From Citrobacter koseri ATCC BAA-895 (GTDB lineage: Bacteria; Pseudomonadota; Gammaproteobacteria; Enterobacterales; Enterobacteriaceae), in the NCBI RefSeq assembly GCF_000018045.1, contig NC_009792.1:1302001-1366000 (forward strand): a stretch of DNA of 64,000 bases, written 5' to 3'. Shown here piece after piece: positions 1 through 9,090 of the stretch. Numbering within the stretch: the stretch's first letter is position 1; each line of letters starts with the position of its first letter. The translations under genes and the position numbers were made by a program. The notes beneath the pieces were generated by a model. That model worked only from the letters and a program-made list of their open reading frames with translations, had not been told where the DNA came from and searched no databases.

Positions 1-2
1 CC

Positions 3-1358
3 GTTGTGAATGAAGGGATGAGTCGTCTGCAAACGCGGATGATGGATATTTTCAACGATAACGAACTCATCGCCGATGCGACAGGGGTTCGCTATCACCA
101 GATCAAAAATGCCAGGCAGTGCGGCAACCTCTCAAGGTTTTCCCCCAGAGATGCGGATTCATGGGGAATCAATGCCGACCGGGCGCGGATCCATTCCGCA
201 ACGGGCACTATTGTTTCCCGTCAGCCCGATATTAACGCTTTATGTATGTTTGCGGCGGCGGAGTTTATTCGGGATCGGATGAACACCCTTAATCCGGGGG
301 ATTATGCCGCGCATCGCTACATTATCGCCAAAGATGCCAGCTATTTTTATTGGTTCACGCCAGCAGATGCAAAACCCTTCTATTTTAGCGACTCTAAAAT
401 GGCGGGCGATATCACCGACTTTTTCTTACCGCCCGTGGGCTTTTATACGCGTCTGCTGCAAAAGAATGTCAAATCCAAGTCGCTCAGTTCAACGGACTTT
501 TATACGGACAAAATCACGAATGAAAAAGCGTACAGCGTAGTCAGTTATATTTACGATCTTTCTGGAAAAGAGATCTCCGATCATATCGTTGCGTATCTGG
601 TGTATGACCATTCTAAACCTGAGCTACAGGAGGCGCTGACGGAGGCCTTTGAACATCATATTCCACCCGGCCTTAATGTGGCTCTGGTGCATACGCCCAC
701 GCAGGAAAATCTCTGCCTGAGCGGTGATTGCCAGCCTGTCGCCGGGGAGTCCATCCGCGCAATGTCTGCAAAATATGCGTTCCATTCCTCGCTCTCTCTG
801 CATCGGTTCGTCAGATACGACACGCAGGCCGGGATTGCGATTCTGCTGGCGCCATTCTTCTTTATCCTGATCTTCCTCGGCTTAAAATTCTGGCTGAACG
901 CGAGCGACCTGAAGGTGTATATCGACTCGCTGACGGGCTGCTTTAACCGCAAGATCCTTGATATTGTGAAGCGCAGGGACTTAACGCGCAGCTGCGTGGT
1001 GCTGCTGGATTGTAATAAGTTTAAAGCCATCAACGACACCTGGGGGCATGTGGCGGGAGACCGGGCGTTGCAAATCATCGCCAACAGAATGCTCTCTAAC
1101 ACCCGCACCAGTCATGACCTGGTGATTCGTACCGGCGGCGATGAGTTCGTTATTTTGCTTTACCGTGCGCAGATCGGTGACGCGATAGCCATCGCGGAGC
1201 GGATAACCGGCCAGATAAATGATTATGCATTTATGGTTGATGGTCATGTTGTACCGCTGTCGGTGTCATGGGGCGTCGCAGAAGTAACCCGCGATCTGGA
1301 TACGGCTATTCAGCATGCGGATAACGAAATGTACAAAATGAAGCAGATGAGGGAATGA
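3..1358 (+). CDS. Membrane-anchored diguanylate cyclase (GGDEF), 5' end outside window
   Basis: The reading frame is open to the left edge with no stop, so the N-terminus, probably including a first membrane helix, is missing. What remains is a roughly 270-residue extracytoplasmic region without a domain I recognise, then a hydrophobic helix (IAILLAPFFFILIFLGLKFW) and a C-terminal GGDEF domain. The GGDEF signature is intact near residue 377 of the visible part (RTGGDEFVILL), so c-di-GMP synthesis from GTP is expected. The product-inhibition I-site (RxxD five residues before GGDEF) is not conserved: the place holds TSHD. It converges on trpA, where E. coli has yciG. The ligand of the sensor part is unknown. 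Confidence 0.85.
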   Translation, partial: VVNEGMSRLQTRMMDIFNDNELIADATGVRYHQIKNARQCGNLSRFSPRDADSWGINADRARIHSATGTIVSRQPDINALCMFAAAEFIRDRMNTLNPGDYAAHRYIIAKDASYFYWFTPADAKPFYFSDSKMAGDITDFFLPPVGFYTRLLQKNVKSKSLSSTDFYTDKITNEKAYSVVSYIYDLSGKEISDHIVAYLVYDHSKPELQEALTEAFEHHIPPGLNVALVHTPTQENLCLSGDCQPVAGESIRAMSAKYAFHSSLSLHRFVRYDTQAGIAILLAPFFFILIFLGLKFWLNASDLKVYIDSLTGCFNRKILDIVKRRDLTRSCVVLLDCNKFKAINDTWGHVAGDRALQIIANRMLSNTRTSHDLVIRTGGDEFVILLYRAQIGDAIAIAERITGQINDYAFMVDGHVVPLSVSWGVAEVTRDLDTAIQHADNEMYKMKQMRE

Positions 1359-1364
1359 CAGGAT

Positions 1365-1393
1365 TGGCCCGATAAGCATGGCATCATCGGGCC
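1365..1393. terminator. Inverted repeat between the GGDEF gene and trpA
   Basis: GGCCCGAT and ATCGGGCC arms enclose a short spacer between two convergent genes. There is no clear T-run on either side, so it may be a REP-like element acting as a bidirectional transcription end rather than a textbook intrinsic terminator. Confidence 0.5.
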
Positions 1394-1409
1394 TGTTGCC
1401 TGCGCAATA

Positions 1410-2216
1410 TTATGCGCGGGTCGCGGCTTTCATTGCCGTGACAAACGCTTTCAGCTCGGTCAGCATCTGGCCGGGGTTTGCGACGTTTTTCTCAATGAGC
1501 TTAACGATTGCTGACCCGGAAATCGCCCCGGCGGCGCCGGCTTCAATGGCACCTGTAACCTGTTCCGGGGAAGAGATGCCAAAGCCCTGCAACGGGGGCG
1601 CGGCGTTATACTCTTGCAGTTTTTCTACCAGATGATGCAGCGGTAATGCGGCGCGGTTTTCTGCGCCCGTCACGCCTGCCCGCGAAAGCAGATAGGTATA
1701 GCCGCGGCCATAAGAGGCTATCTGGCGCAACAGATCGTCATCGGCATTGGGCGGGCAGATGAAAATCGGCGCCACGTTGTAGCGTAATGCCGCCTGACGG
1801 AAGGGCGCAGACTCCTCAACAGGCACATCCGCCACCAGTACGGAATCCACGCCGACTTTCTCGCACTGCGCGTAGAATTCGTCGATCCCTTTGCTGAATA
1901 CCAGGTTGGCGTACATCAGCAGACCAATCGGAATCGTCGGGTGTTTCTGACGAATCAGCGCCAGCATCTCAAAGCATTGCGTAGGCGTTACGCCTGCGGC
2001 AAACGCGCGCAGCGTGGCTTCCTGGATGGTCGGCCCGTCTGCCAGCGGATCGGAGAACGGAATGCCGAGTTCAAGGGCGTCGGCGCCGGCTTCAATCAGC
2101 GTATCAATAATGTTCAGTGACTGTTCAACGGAAGGATCGCCCAGGGTCACGAAGGGGACAAATGCGCCTTCCTTGCGATCCTTCAGCTGTGCAAACAGGT
2201 TTTCATAGCGTTCCAT
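1410..2216 (-). CDS. trpA: Tryptophan synthase alpha subunit
   Basis: This subunit cleaves indole-3-glycerol phosphate to indole and glyceraldehyde-3-phosphate and passes indole through a tunnel to TrpB. It is 268 residues, the normal length. The catalytic acid pair lies in ALELGIPFSDPLADGP (Glu49 and Asp60 in the family). It is the last gene of the trp operon. Its ATG shares a base with the trpB stop, so the two chains are translationally coupled, which suits their 1:1 complex. Confidence 0.98.
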   Translation of the reverse strand: MERYENLFAQLKDRKEGAFVPFVTLGDPSVEQSLNIIDTLIEAGADALELGIPFSDPLADGPTIQEATLRAFAAGVTPTQCFEMLALIRQKHPTIPIGLLMYANLVFSKGIDEFYAQCEKVGVDSVLVADVPVEESAPFRQAALRYNVAPIFICPPNADDDLLRQIASYGRGYTYLLSRAGVTGAENRAALPLHHLVEKLQEYNAAPPLQGFGISSPEQVTGAIEAGAAGAISGSAIVKLIEKNVANPGQMLTELKAFVTAMKAATRA

Positions 2217-3409
2217 CAGATTTCCCCTCGCGCTTTCAGAATATCGTGTACGGTGAAAATGTCTTTGTCGCCGCGACCGGAAAGGTTAACGACCAGCAAT
2301 TGTTCTTTTTCTGGATTTTCACGCATCATTTTCAGGGCGTGAGCCAGGGCATGGGACGACTCCAGCGCCGGAATAATCCCTTCATGCAGACAGAGCGTTT
2401 TAAAGGCTTCCAGCGCTTCGTCATCGGTGATCGACACGTAATCGGCGCGACCAATGCTGTTCAGATACGCATGCTGCGGCCCAACGGACGGGAAATCCAG
2501 CCCGGCGGAAATGGAGTAGGACTCTTCAATTTGCCCTTCTTCGGTTTGCATCATCGGCGCTTTCATACCGAAATAGATGCCTACGCGGCCATGCTTCAGC
2601 GGTGCGCCGTGCTCGCCTGTTTCAATCCCGTGGCCGCCAGGTTCGACGCCAATCAAACCCACGCTGGTTTCGTTGATGAAGTCCGCAAACATGCCGATTG
2701 CGTTGGAGCCGCCGCCCACGCAGGCAATCACGGCATCCGGCAGACGACCTTCTTTTTCGAGGATTTGCGCTTTCGTCTCTTCCCCGATCATGCGCTGAAA
2801 TTCACGGACGATGGTCGGGAACGGGTGCGGGCCTGCCGCAGTACCGAGCATATAGTGCGCGGATTCATAGCTGCCGGACCAGTCGCGAAGCGCTTCGTTG
2901 CAGGCGTCTTTCAGGGTGGCGGAGCCGCTGTGTACAGGGATCACTTCCGCGCCCATCAGTCGCATACGAAAGACGTTTGGCGACTGACGCTCGACGTCTT
3001 TTGCACCCATATAGATACGGCATTTCAGACCGAGCAGGGCGCTGGCGAGCGCGGAAGCCACGCCATGCTGACCTGCGCCCGTTTCGGCGATAATCTCTGT
3101 TTTACCCATGCGTTTCGCCAGCAGCGCCTGCCCCAGTACCTGGTTTGTTTTGTGCGCGCCGCCGTGCAGTAAATCTTCACGCTTCAGATACAGCGTGGTT
3201 TTGGTGCCGGCGGTGATATTCTGGCATTTGGTCAGCGCGGTTGGACGGCCTGCATAGTTCTTCAGCAGATCGGCAAACTGGGCCTGAAACTGCGGATCTT
3301 TCTGCGCACTGACGAACGCTTCTTCCAGCTGGCGCAGGGCAGGCATCAGAATCTGCGGGACATACATGCCGCCAAATTCACCAAAGTAGGGATTGAGTAA
3401 TGTTGTCAT
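2216..3409 (-). CDS. trpB: Tryptophan synthase beta subunit
   Basis: A PLP enzyme that condenses indole with serine to form tryptophan. It is 397 residues when begun at MTTLLNPYFGEFGG; an in-frame Met 19 codons upstream lies inside trpC and was not chosen. The PLP lysine is in HGGAHKTNQ and the phosphate-binding loop is CVGGGSNAIG. It follows trpC after a short gap and overlaps trpA by one base. Confidence 0.98.
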   Translation of the reverse strand: MTTLLNPYFGEFGGMYVPQILMPALRQLEEAFVSAQKDPQFQAQFADLLKNYAGRPTALTKCQNITAGTKTTLYLKREDLLHGGAHKTNQVLGQALLAKRMGKTEIIAETGAGQHGVASALASALLGLKCRIYMGAKDVERQSPNVFRMRLMGAEVIPVHSGSATLKDACNEALRDWSGSYESAHYMLGTAAGPHPFPTIVREFQRMIGEETKAQILEKEGRLPDAVIACVGGGSNAIGMFADFINETSVGLIGVEPGGHGIETGEHGAPLKHGRVGIYFGMKAPMMQTEEGQIEESYSISAGLDFPSVGPQHAYLNSIGRADYVSITDDEALEAFKTLCLHEGIIPALESSHALAHALKMMRENPEKEQLLVVNLSGRGDKDIFTVHDILKARGEI

Positions 3410-3419
3410 GTTTTCTTCC

Positions 3420-4781
3420 TTAATATGCGCGCAGTGTCTGAAAGACCGAGGCCAGAAGGTGTGCATCTTTGATGCCCGGCTGTGACTCTACACCAGAATT
3501 AAAATCGAGACCGGCACAGCCGGTTTTTGCCGCTTCCACGCAGTTGTCTGCGCCTAATCCGCCCGCCAGCAATACGTTGTCCAGCGTTTCACCGTTTAAT
3601 AACGACCAGTCAAAACGTTGGCCGCTGCCGCCCTGGCCGTTATCAAGAACGTACTTATCAACGTGCTGGTAATCACGAGCAGGCAGTGTGTCGCCCACGC
3701 TAAGCGCTTTCCAGATTTGTACCTGTTCCGGTAATGCGGCGCGCAGAGCATCGACATAAGCCTGGTCTTCGCTGCCATGCAGTTGCACGACCTTGAGCGA
3801 CAAGGTGGTCGCTTTTTCACATACCTCGGTGATAGCGGTATTGCGGAATACGCCGACATATTGCAGGGGGGCGGCGGCTATCACCTCGCGCGCCTGGTCG
3901 AGATTTACGACGCGAGGCGACGAGGGAACAAAAATCAGCCCGCCATAAATGGCGCCTGCGTCGTAAGCGGCTTTTGCATCCTGCCCGCGCGTCAGGCCGC
4001 AGACTTTGTTCTCGCCAAGCAGCACGCGACGCACGGCGGCGTGCAGATCGGCATGGGACATCAACGCAGAACCGATCAGAAAACCGTTAGCGAAGTGGCT
4101 TAGCTCGCGCACCTGTGCATAGGTGTTAATCCCGGACTCGCTGATCACGGTCACGCCGTGCCCCAGTTTTGGCGCAAGCTGACGGGTACGGTTAAGGTCA
4201 ATCGACAGATCGCGCAGGTCGCGGTTATTAATGCCGACGACTTTCGCACCCAGTGCGATGGCGCGCTCCAGTTCTTCTTCGTTACTGACTTCCGTCAGCA
4301 CGCCCATTTTCAGACTGTGGGCGACGGCGGAAAGCTGGCGATATTGCTCGTTATCCAGTACGGAGAGCATCAGCAGACAGGCATCGGCCTGGTAGTAACG
4401 CGCCAGATAGATTTGGTAAGGATCGATGATGAAGTCCTTACACAGAATTGGCTGCGGCGCGATACGGCTGACAACAGTGAGAAAGTCAAAACTCCCCTGG
4501 AAATATTTCTCATCGGTAAGAACGGAAATCGCCGACGCGTAATGTTTATAAACACCGGCAATCTGCGCGGGGTCGAAGTCATCACGAATCACCCCTTTGG
4601 AGGGGGACGCTTTTTTACACTCCAGAATAAATGCGGTACGCGTGCCTTGCAGCGCATCATAGAAATGGCGGGCACTTGGTTGAACCTCATTCTGGAAACT
4701 GGCTAACGGTTGTTGTTGTTTACGGGCTTCTACCCAGATCGCCTTATCCGCGACGATTTTCGCTAAAACGGTTTGCATCAT
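3420..4781 (-). CDS. trpC: Bifunctional indole-3-glycerol-phosphate synthase / phosphoribosylanthranilate isomerase
   Basis: A fused TrpC-TrpF protein of 453 residues, as in other enterobacteria. The N-terminal half (about 1-255) is the indoleglycerol-phosphate synthase barrel, with the motif ILECKKASPSKG. The C-terminal half (about 256-453) is the PRA isomerase barrel, beginning near KVCGLTR, with a catalytic Cys. It catalyses two consecutive steps between TrpD and TrpA/B. Its ATG directly follows the trpD stop. Confidence 0.98.
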   Translation of the reverse strand: MMQTVLAKIVADKAIWVEARKQQQPLASFQNEVQPSARHFYDALQGTRTAFILECKKASPSKGVIRDDFDPAQIAGVYKHYASAISVLTDEKYFQGSFDFLTVVSRIAPQPILCKDFIIDPYQIYLARYYQADACLLMLSVLDNEQYRQLSAVAHSLKMGVLTEVSNEEELERAIALGAKVVGINNRDLRDLSIDLNRTRQLAPKLGHGVTVISESGINTYAQVRELSHFANGFLIGSALMSHADLHAAVRRVLLGENKVCGLTRGQDAKAAYDAGAIYGGLIFVPSSPRVVNLDQAREVIAAAPLQYVGVFRNTAITEVCEKATTLSLKVVQLHGSEDQAYVDALRAALPEQVQIWKALSVGDTLPARDYQHVDKYVLDNGQGGSGQRFDWSLLNGETLDNVLLAGGLGADNCVEAAKTGCAGLDFNSGVESQPGIKDAHLLASVFQTLRAY

Positions 4782-6377
4782 TTACCCTCTTGCCGCCAGT
4801 GCGGTAACCCGGTCATAAGCTGCGCCACTGCGCAGTACATCAATCACAGTTTGCGCATTGGCCTTTAAATCTTCCTTACCATGCAGGCGCATTAACATGG
4901 CGACATTCGCAGCGACAGCGGCCTCGTGAGCGGCTTCACCTTTACCTTGTAACAAGCGGGTGAGAATGTCACGGTTTTCTTCCGGTGTGCCGCCTGCCAG
5001 CTGTTCCTGGTGATACGGGGTGAGGCCGAAGTCTTCCGCCGTGAGCTGGTAGCTCTTGATTTCGCCGTCGTGCAGTTCAGCCACAATGGTTGGCGCATGC
5101 AGCGACACTTCATCCATACCGCCGCTGTGAACCACCGCCGCACGCTGATAACCCAGTACCCGCAGGGTTTCGGCAATGGGCAGCACCAGCTCCGGGCTGT
5201 AGACGCCAATCAGCGCCAGCGGCGGGTGAGCCGGGTTGATCAGCGGCCCCAGCACATTGAACAAGGTGCGGGTTTTAAGCTGCTGGCGAACCGGCATCGC
5301 ATGACGGAAACCCGTATGGTATTTCGGTGCGAACAGGAAGCAGACGCCCAGGTCGTCCAGCGCCTGGCGCGATTTATCGGCGTTCATATCCAGATTGATA
5401 CCGAATGCCGCTAGCAGATCGGACGAACCGGATTTACTGGAGACGCTGCGGTTGCCATGTTTGGCCACCTTCAGTCCGCAGGCCGCCGCCACAAAGGCGC
5501 TGGCGGTGGAAATATTGATGCTGTTGCTGCCATCACCGCCGGTGCCGACAATATCGGCAAACAGATAGTCCGGGCGCGGGAACGGCGCGGCATTTTCCAG
5601 CAGCGCGGTAGCGGCGCCAGCGATTTCATTCGGATGTTCGCCACGCACTTTCATACTGACCAGCGCCGCCGCCAGTTGTTCTGGCTTCAGTTCGCCACGG
5701 ACCACGGCAGAGAAAAGCTGGTGGCTTTCCTGCTGGGTCATGGTTTGCGCCTGGTACAATTTTTCCAGAATCGGTTGCAGCGTATTGGTCGGCTCCAGTT
5801 TTTGTTGCGCCCAGGCCAGCGTTTGTTCCAGCAACAGCGCACCTTGCGTAGTAAGAATGGACTCCGGGTGGAACTGAAAACCGCAGACGCGATCCGTGTC
5901 GTGACGCACCGCCATCACCATGCCGTTAAAATGGGCGTTAATCGTCAGCCCCGCAGGCACGTTGCTGCCCACCAGAGAGTGATAACGAGCAACTGGCAGC
6001 GGGTTCACCAGACCGGCAAACATCGCCTGTCCGTCATGTTCAATGCTCGACGCTTTGCCGTGGAGAATCTCGCCCGCCTGACCGACGTAACCACCGTAGG
6101 CTTCAACAATCGCCTGGTGTCCGAGGCAGATGCCGATAATGGGCAACTTGCCGCGCAGACGGGTCAACAACTCCGGCATACAACCGGCTTCGCTGGGGAC
6201 GCCCGGCCCAGGGGAAAGCATCAGCACCGGGTTTTTCATCGTCGCAAGACGGTCGATTAAGGTCTGCGCCGGGATATGGTTACGGTAAATCACCACATTG
6301 TGGCCGTTGGCCCGTAGCTGATCTGCCAGGTTGTAAGTAAAAGAGTCGATGTTATCAAGCAGCAGAATGTCAGCCAT
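4782..6377 (-). CDS. trpD: Bifunctional anthranilate synthase glutamine amidotransferase / anthranilate phosphoribosyltransferase
   Basis: A fused TrpG-TrpD protein of 531 residues. The N-terminal class-I glutamine amidotransferase (about 1-195) has the nucleophile in GICLGHQAIVEAYGG and the His-Glu pair in FQFHPES. It supplies ammonia to TrpE. The C-terminal phosphoribosyltransferase carries VGTGGDGSNSINIST and KHGNRSVSSKSGSSDLL, which bind PRPP. The start overlaps the trpE stop by one base, consistent with coupled synthesis of the TrpE-TrpG complex. Confidence 0.98.
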   Translation of the reverse strand: MADILLLDNIDSFTYNLADQLRANGHNVVIYRNHIPAQTLIDRLATMKNPVLMLSPGPGVPSEAGCMPELLTRLRGKLPIIGICLGHQAIVEAYGGYVGQAGEILHGKASSIEHDGQAMFAGLVNPLPVARYHSLVGSNVPAGLTINAHFNGMVMAVRHDTDRVCGFQFHPESILTTQGALLLEQTLAWAQQKLEPTNTLQPILEKLYQAQTMTQQESHQLFSAVVRGELKPEQLAAALVSMKVRGEHPNEIAGAATALLENAAPFPRPDYLFADIVGTGGDGSNSINISTASAFVAAACGLKVAKHGNRSVSSKSGSSDLLAAFGINLDMNADKSRQALDDLGVCFLFAPKYHTGFRHAMPVRQQLKTRTLFNVLGPLINPAHPPLALIGVYSPELVLPIAETLRVLGYQRAAVVHSGGMDEVSLHAPTIVAELHDGEIKSYQLTAEDFGLTPYHQEQLAGGTPEENRDILTRLLQGKGEAAHEAAVAANVAMLMRLHGKEDLKANAQTVIDVLRSGAAYDRVTALAARG

Positions 6378-7939
6378 TAGAAAATCTCCTGTGCATGGTG
6401 CGCGGTGGCAATAGCACGCAGAACCGCGCGCGCTTTATTACGGGTTTCGTCGGCTTCAGACTGCGGAACAGAATCCAGCACGATTCCGGCACCGGCCTGC
6501 ACGGTGGCGATGCCGTCTTCCACCAGAGCAGAGCGAATCACAATGCAGGTATCAAGATCGCCATGCGCGGTGAAGTAGCCCACCGCACCGCCATAACTGC
6601 CGCGACGACGCCCTTCGGCACCGGCGATAAGCTGCATGGCGCGAACTTTTGGTGCGCCACTCAGCGTGCCCATATTCATACAGGCGCGGTAAGCATGCAG
6701 CACATCCAGATCGCTGCGTAATTCACCCACCACGCGGGACACCAGGTGCATAACGAACGAATAACGATCGACTTTCGTCAGGTCGGCAACGTAGCGGCTG
6801 CCGGGAGTACAAATGCGCGCCAGATCATTACGCGCCAGATCGACCAGCATCAGGTGTTCAGACAGCTCTTTATGGTCGGTGCGCATCTCCAGCTCAATGC
6901 GGCTGTCGAGATCGCGATCCAGCGAGCCGTCGGCACGGCGACCGCGCGGGCGCGTGCCGGCGATGGGGTAAATCTCAATCTGGCGACTGGTCGCGTCGTA
7001 CTTCAGCGAGCTTTCCGGGGAGGCGCCAAACAGGGTGAAATCGTTATCCTGCATAAAGAACATGTATGGACTTGGGTTGCTCTTTTTCAGTACGTAATAG
7101 GCCGCCAGCGGCGACGGGCAGGGTAATGAGAAGCGGCGGGAAGGCACCACCTGGAAAATCTCTCCTGCGCGAATCGCTTTCTGCATGGTACGCACAACGG
7201 CGCCAAACTCTTCGTCGCTCTGGCTGCATTCGCAGCGCATTTGCGGCACTGGCGTAACGGGCAACGGCGGCGCGGGTTCGGTTAATTGCTGCGTCAGCTG
7301 CGCGAGGTGCGCCGTCAGACGCTGTTTTTCCGCTTCATTATCGGTAAAGAGGCTTGCCTGAATACGGGTGCTTTTCTTCTGATGGTCAATCACCATCAGC
7401 GTTTCCGCCAGATAGAAGCAGTAATCCGGGCAGCGATTACCGGCTTCCAGTTGCGGTAACACTTCAAATCCCGCCACCAGGTCATAGGCAAACAAACCGC
7501 CGAAAAACATGGCTTCGCGCTCTTCAGCAGGCACATTCACCAGGTTCTGCAACAGACGGAATGCGTCAAATACCGACAGCGAACACAGACGCGCATCCTC
7601 ATCTAACAGCGGGCTTACTGCGGGAAAGCGCAGCTTCCGGCTGCCGGGCAGCGCTGTATTTTCAACGCCAGCGGGCAGCGCGGCATCCAGCAGCGGGAGC
7701 AGGGATGCGCCGTTATCCGTTAACGCTTCGATAGTGACAGTGTCACCCAAAGCGGTAATGCGCAGCGCGCTATCGACCAACAGCAGGCTTTTCAGATCAT
7801 TTTTACTGTCGATATCAGCGGATTCCAGCAGCAGCGTTGCCGGGCGGTCGCCACAAACCTGATGGAACAACGCCGTCGGGTTCTCACGGTAGGCGGCATT
7901 GCAGGAAAGCAATTCGAGTGTTGGTTTTTGTATTTGCAT
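6377..7939 (-). CDS. trpE: Anthranilate synthase component I
   Basis: Converts chorismate to anthranilate using ammonia from the TrpG domain, the first committed step to tryptophan. It is 520 residues when begun at MQIQKPTLELL. The ORF has a Met four codons further upstream, but the family start is this one. The feedback site motif LLLES near residue 40 is intact, so tryptophan inhibition is expected. The C-terminal chorismate-binding domain includes GTRPRGRR and GGAVGYF. It lies downstream of trpL and the attenuator. Confidence 0.98.
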   Translation of the reverse strand: MQIQKPTLELLSCNAAYRENPTALFHQVCGDRPATLLLESADIDSKNDLKSLLLVDSALRITALGDTVTIEALTDNGASLLPLLDAALPAGVENTALPGSRKLRFPAVSPLLDEDARLCSLSVFDAFRLLQNLVNVPAEEREAMFFGGLFAYDLVAGFEVLPQLEAGNRCPDYCFYLAETLMVIDHQKKSTRIQASLFTDNEAEKQRLTAHLAQLTQQLTEPAPPLPVTPVPQMRCECSQSDEEFGAVVRTMQKAIRAGEIFQVVPSRRFSLPCPSPLAAYYVLKKSNPSPYMFFMQDNDFTLFGASPESSLKYDATSRQIEIYPIAGTRPRGRRADGSLDRDLDSRIELEMRTDHKELSEHLMLVDLARNDLARICTPGSRYVADLTKVDRYSFVMHLVSRVVGELRSDLDVLHAYRACMNMGTLSGAPKVRAMQLIAGAEGRRRGSYGGAVGYFTAHGDLDTCIVIRSALVEDGIATVQAGAGIVLDSVPQSEADETRNKARAVLRAIATAHHAQEIF

Positions 7940-7961
7940 CGTTATTCTCATTCATTCTGTT

Positions 7962-7990
7962 CAAAAAAAAGCCCGCTCATCTGGCGGGCC
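7962..7990 (-). terminator. trp attenuator terminator
   Basis: Read on the minus strand, a stem of GCCCGC with GCGGGC is followed by eight T residues (the A-run at 7963-7970). It lies between trpL and trpE. Together with the tandem Trp codons of trpL this is the classic attenuator: it forms when tryptophan is plentiful and stops transcription before trpE. Confidence 0.95.
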
Positions 7991-8033
7991 GGGTATCTGG
8001 TTGCTTATTGCAGACGTCATACACTGCCCGAAA

Positions 8034-8078
8034 TCAGGAAGTGCGCCACCAACCGTGCAGTACGAATGTTGCTTTCAT
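8034..8078 (-). CDS. trpL: trp operon leader peptide
   Basis: A 14-codon ORF on the minus strand encoding MKATFVLHGWWRTS, with the two adjacent Trp codons at positions 10-11. Ribosome stalling at these codons when charged tRNA-Trp is scarce allows the antiterminator to form. From memory E. coli has [14 protein letters not shown] and S. Typhimurium MAATFALHGWWRTS, so this version is intermediate. A ribosome site (GAAGAAGG) precedes the ATG. Confidence 0.96.
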   Translation of the reverse strand: MKATFVLHGWWRTS

Positions 8079-8106
8079 CTCAGATACCTTCTTCATGTGA
8101 ACTTGC

Positions 8107-8140
8107 GTACTAGTTAACTAGTTCGATGAAATAAAGTCAA
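8107..8140 (-). promoter_or_regulatory. trp promoter with TrpR operator
   Basis: On the minus strand TTGACT (8140-8135) and TTAACT (8117-8112) are separated by exactly 17 bases. The -10 lies inside the palindrome ACTAGTTAACTAGT (8109-8122), which is the TrpR operator. TrpR-tryptophan would therefore block RNA polymerase directly. Confidence 0.95.
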
Positions 8141-8213
8141 CACCTGATTTCAGTATATTTGCCGGAACCGTTATGATGTTTGTGAAAGAACATTTATTAA
8201 GACGGGAGCCGCC

Positions 8214-9083
8214 TTGAGCGACACGAATTACGCAGTGATTTACGACCTGCACAGTCATACAACGGCGTCCGATGGTCGGTTAACGCCAGAAGCGTTAGTA
8301 CATCGTGCGGTAGAGATGCGAGTCGGCACACTGGCGATCACCGATCATGACACCACAGCCGCTATTCCGGCGGCAAGAGAAGAAATTTCACGTTCCGGGC
8401 TTGCCCTGAACCTGATTCCTGGCGTGGAAATTTCAACTGTCTGGGAAAATCATGAGATCCATATTGTGGGTCTGAATATCGACATTGCGCATCCGGCGAT
8501 GTGTGCGTTCCTGGCGGAACAAACCGAACGTCGTCAGCAGCGTGCGCGTCTGATTGCCGAGCGTCTGGAGAAAGCGCATATTCCTGGGGCGTGGGAAGGC
8601 GCTTTGCGGCTTGCCGACGGTGGGGCCGTGACGCGCGGGCATTTCGCCCGTTTTCTGGTGGAGTGCGGCAAAGCCGGGAGCATTGCCGATGTTTTTAAAA
8701 AATACCTTGCGCGTGGGAAAACCGGATACGTTCCGCCACAGTGGTGTACAATAGAACAAGCTATTGATGTGATTCATCATTCTGGCGGTAAGGCAGTATT
8801 GGCCCATCCAGGCCGCTACGACCTTAGCGCTAAGTGGCTGAAAAGGTTGATTGCGTATTTTGCGCTGCATCGCGGTGATGCGATGGAAGTGGCGCAATGC
8901 CAGCAGTCGCCCAATGAGCGAACCCAACTGGCGACCTATGCGCGCCAGCACCATTTATGGGCATCACAAGGCTCTGATTTTCATCAGCCGTGCCCGTGGA
9001 TTGAACTGGGTCGCAAGCTCTGGCTGCCAGCAGGCGTCGAAGGCGTATGGCAGCTGTGGGAAGAGCCACAAACACCACAGTGA
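8214..9083 (+). CDS. trpH: PHP-domain 5'-3' exoribonuclease RNase AM
   Basis: A PHP-family metal-dependent phosphoesterase (YciV/RnaAM), known in E. coli to act on 5' ends of RNA, including rRNA, and on pAp-like substrates. Metal-binding motifs are visible at DLHSHTTASDG near residue 11, ITDHD near residue 43, a later HPGRY and a terminal SDFH. The start is a TTG at 8214 with GGGAG just upstream, as for the E. coli gene; it gives 289 residues. It is divergent from trpL and is followed 7 bases later by yciO. Confidence 0.95.
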   Translation: MSDTNYAVIYDLHSHTTASDGRLTPEALVHRAVEMRVGTLAITDHDTTAAIPAAREEISRSGLALNLIPGVEISTVWENHEIHIVGLNIDIAHPAMCAFLAEQTERRQQRARLIAERLEKAHIPGAWEGALRLADGGAVTRGHFARFLVECGKAGSIADVFKKYLARGKTGYVPPQWCTIEQAIDVIHHSGGKAVLAHPGRYDLSAKWLKRLIAYFALHRGDAMEVAQCQQSPNERTQLATYARQHHLWASQGSDFHQPCPWIELGRKLWLPAGVEGVWQLWEEPQTPQ

Positions 9084-9090
9084 GGGAAGT

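Noticed and set aside
2117..3172. 351-codon plus-strand ORF opposite trpB
   Set aside because: Antisense shadow of trpB with no recognisable protein features.
5457..6260. 267-codon plus-strand ORF opposite trpD
   Set aside because: Rich in His, Arg and Gln as expected for the reverse strand of a GC-biased gene; no family.
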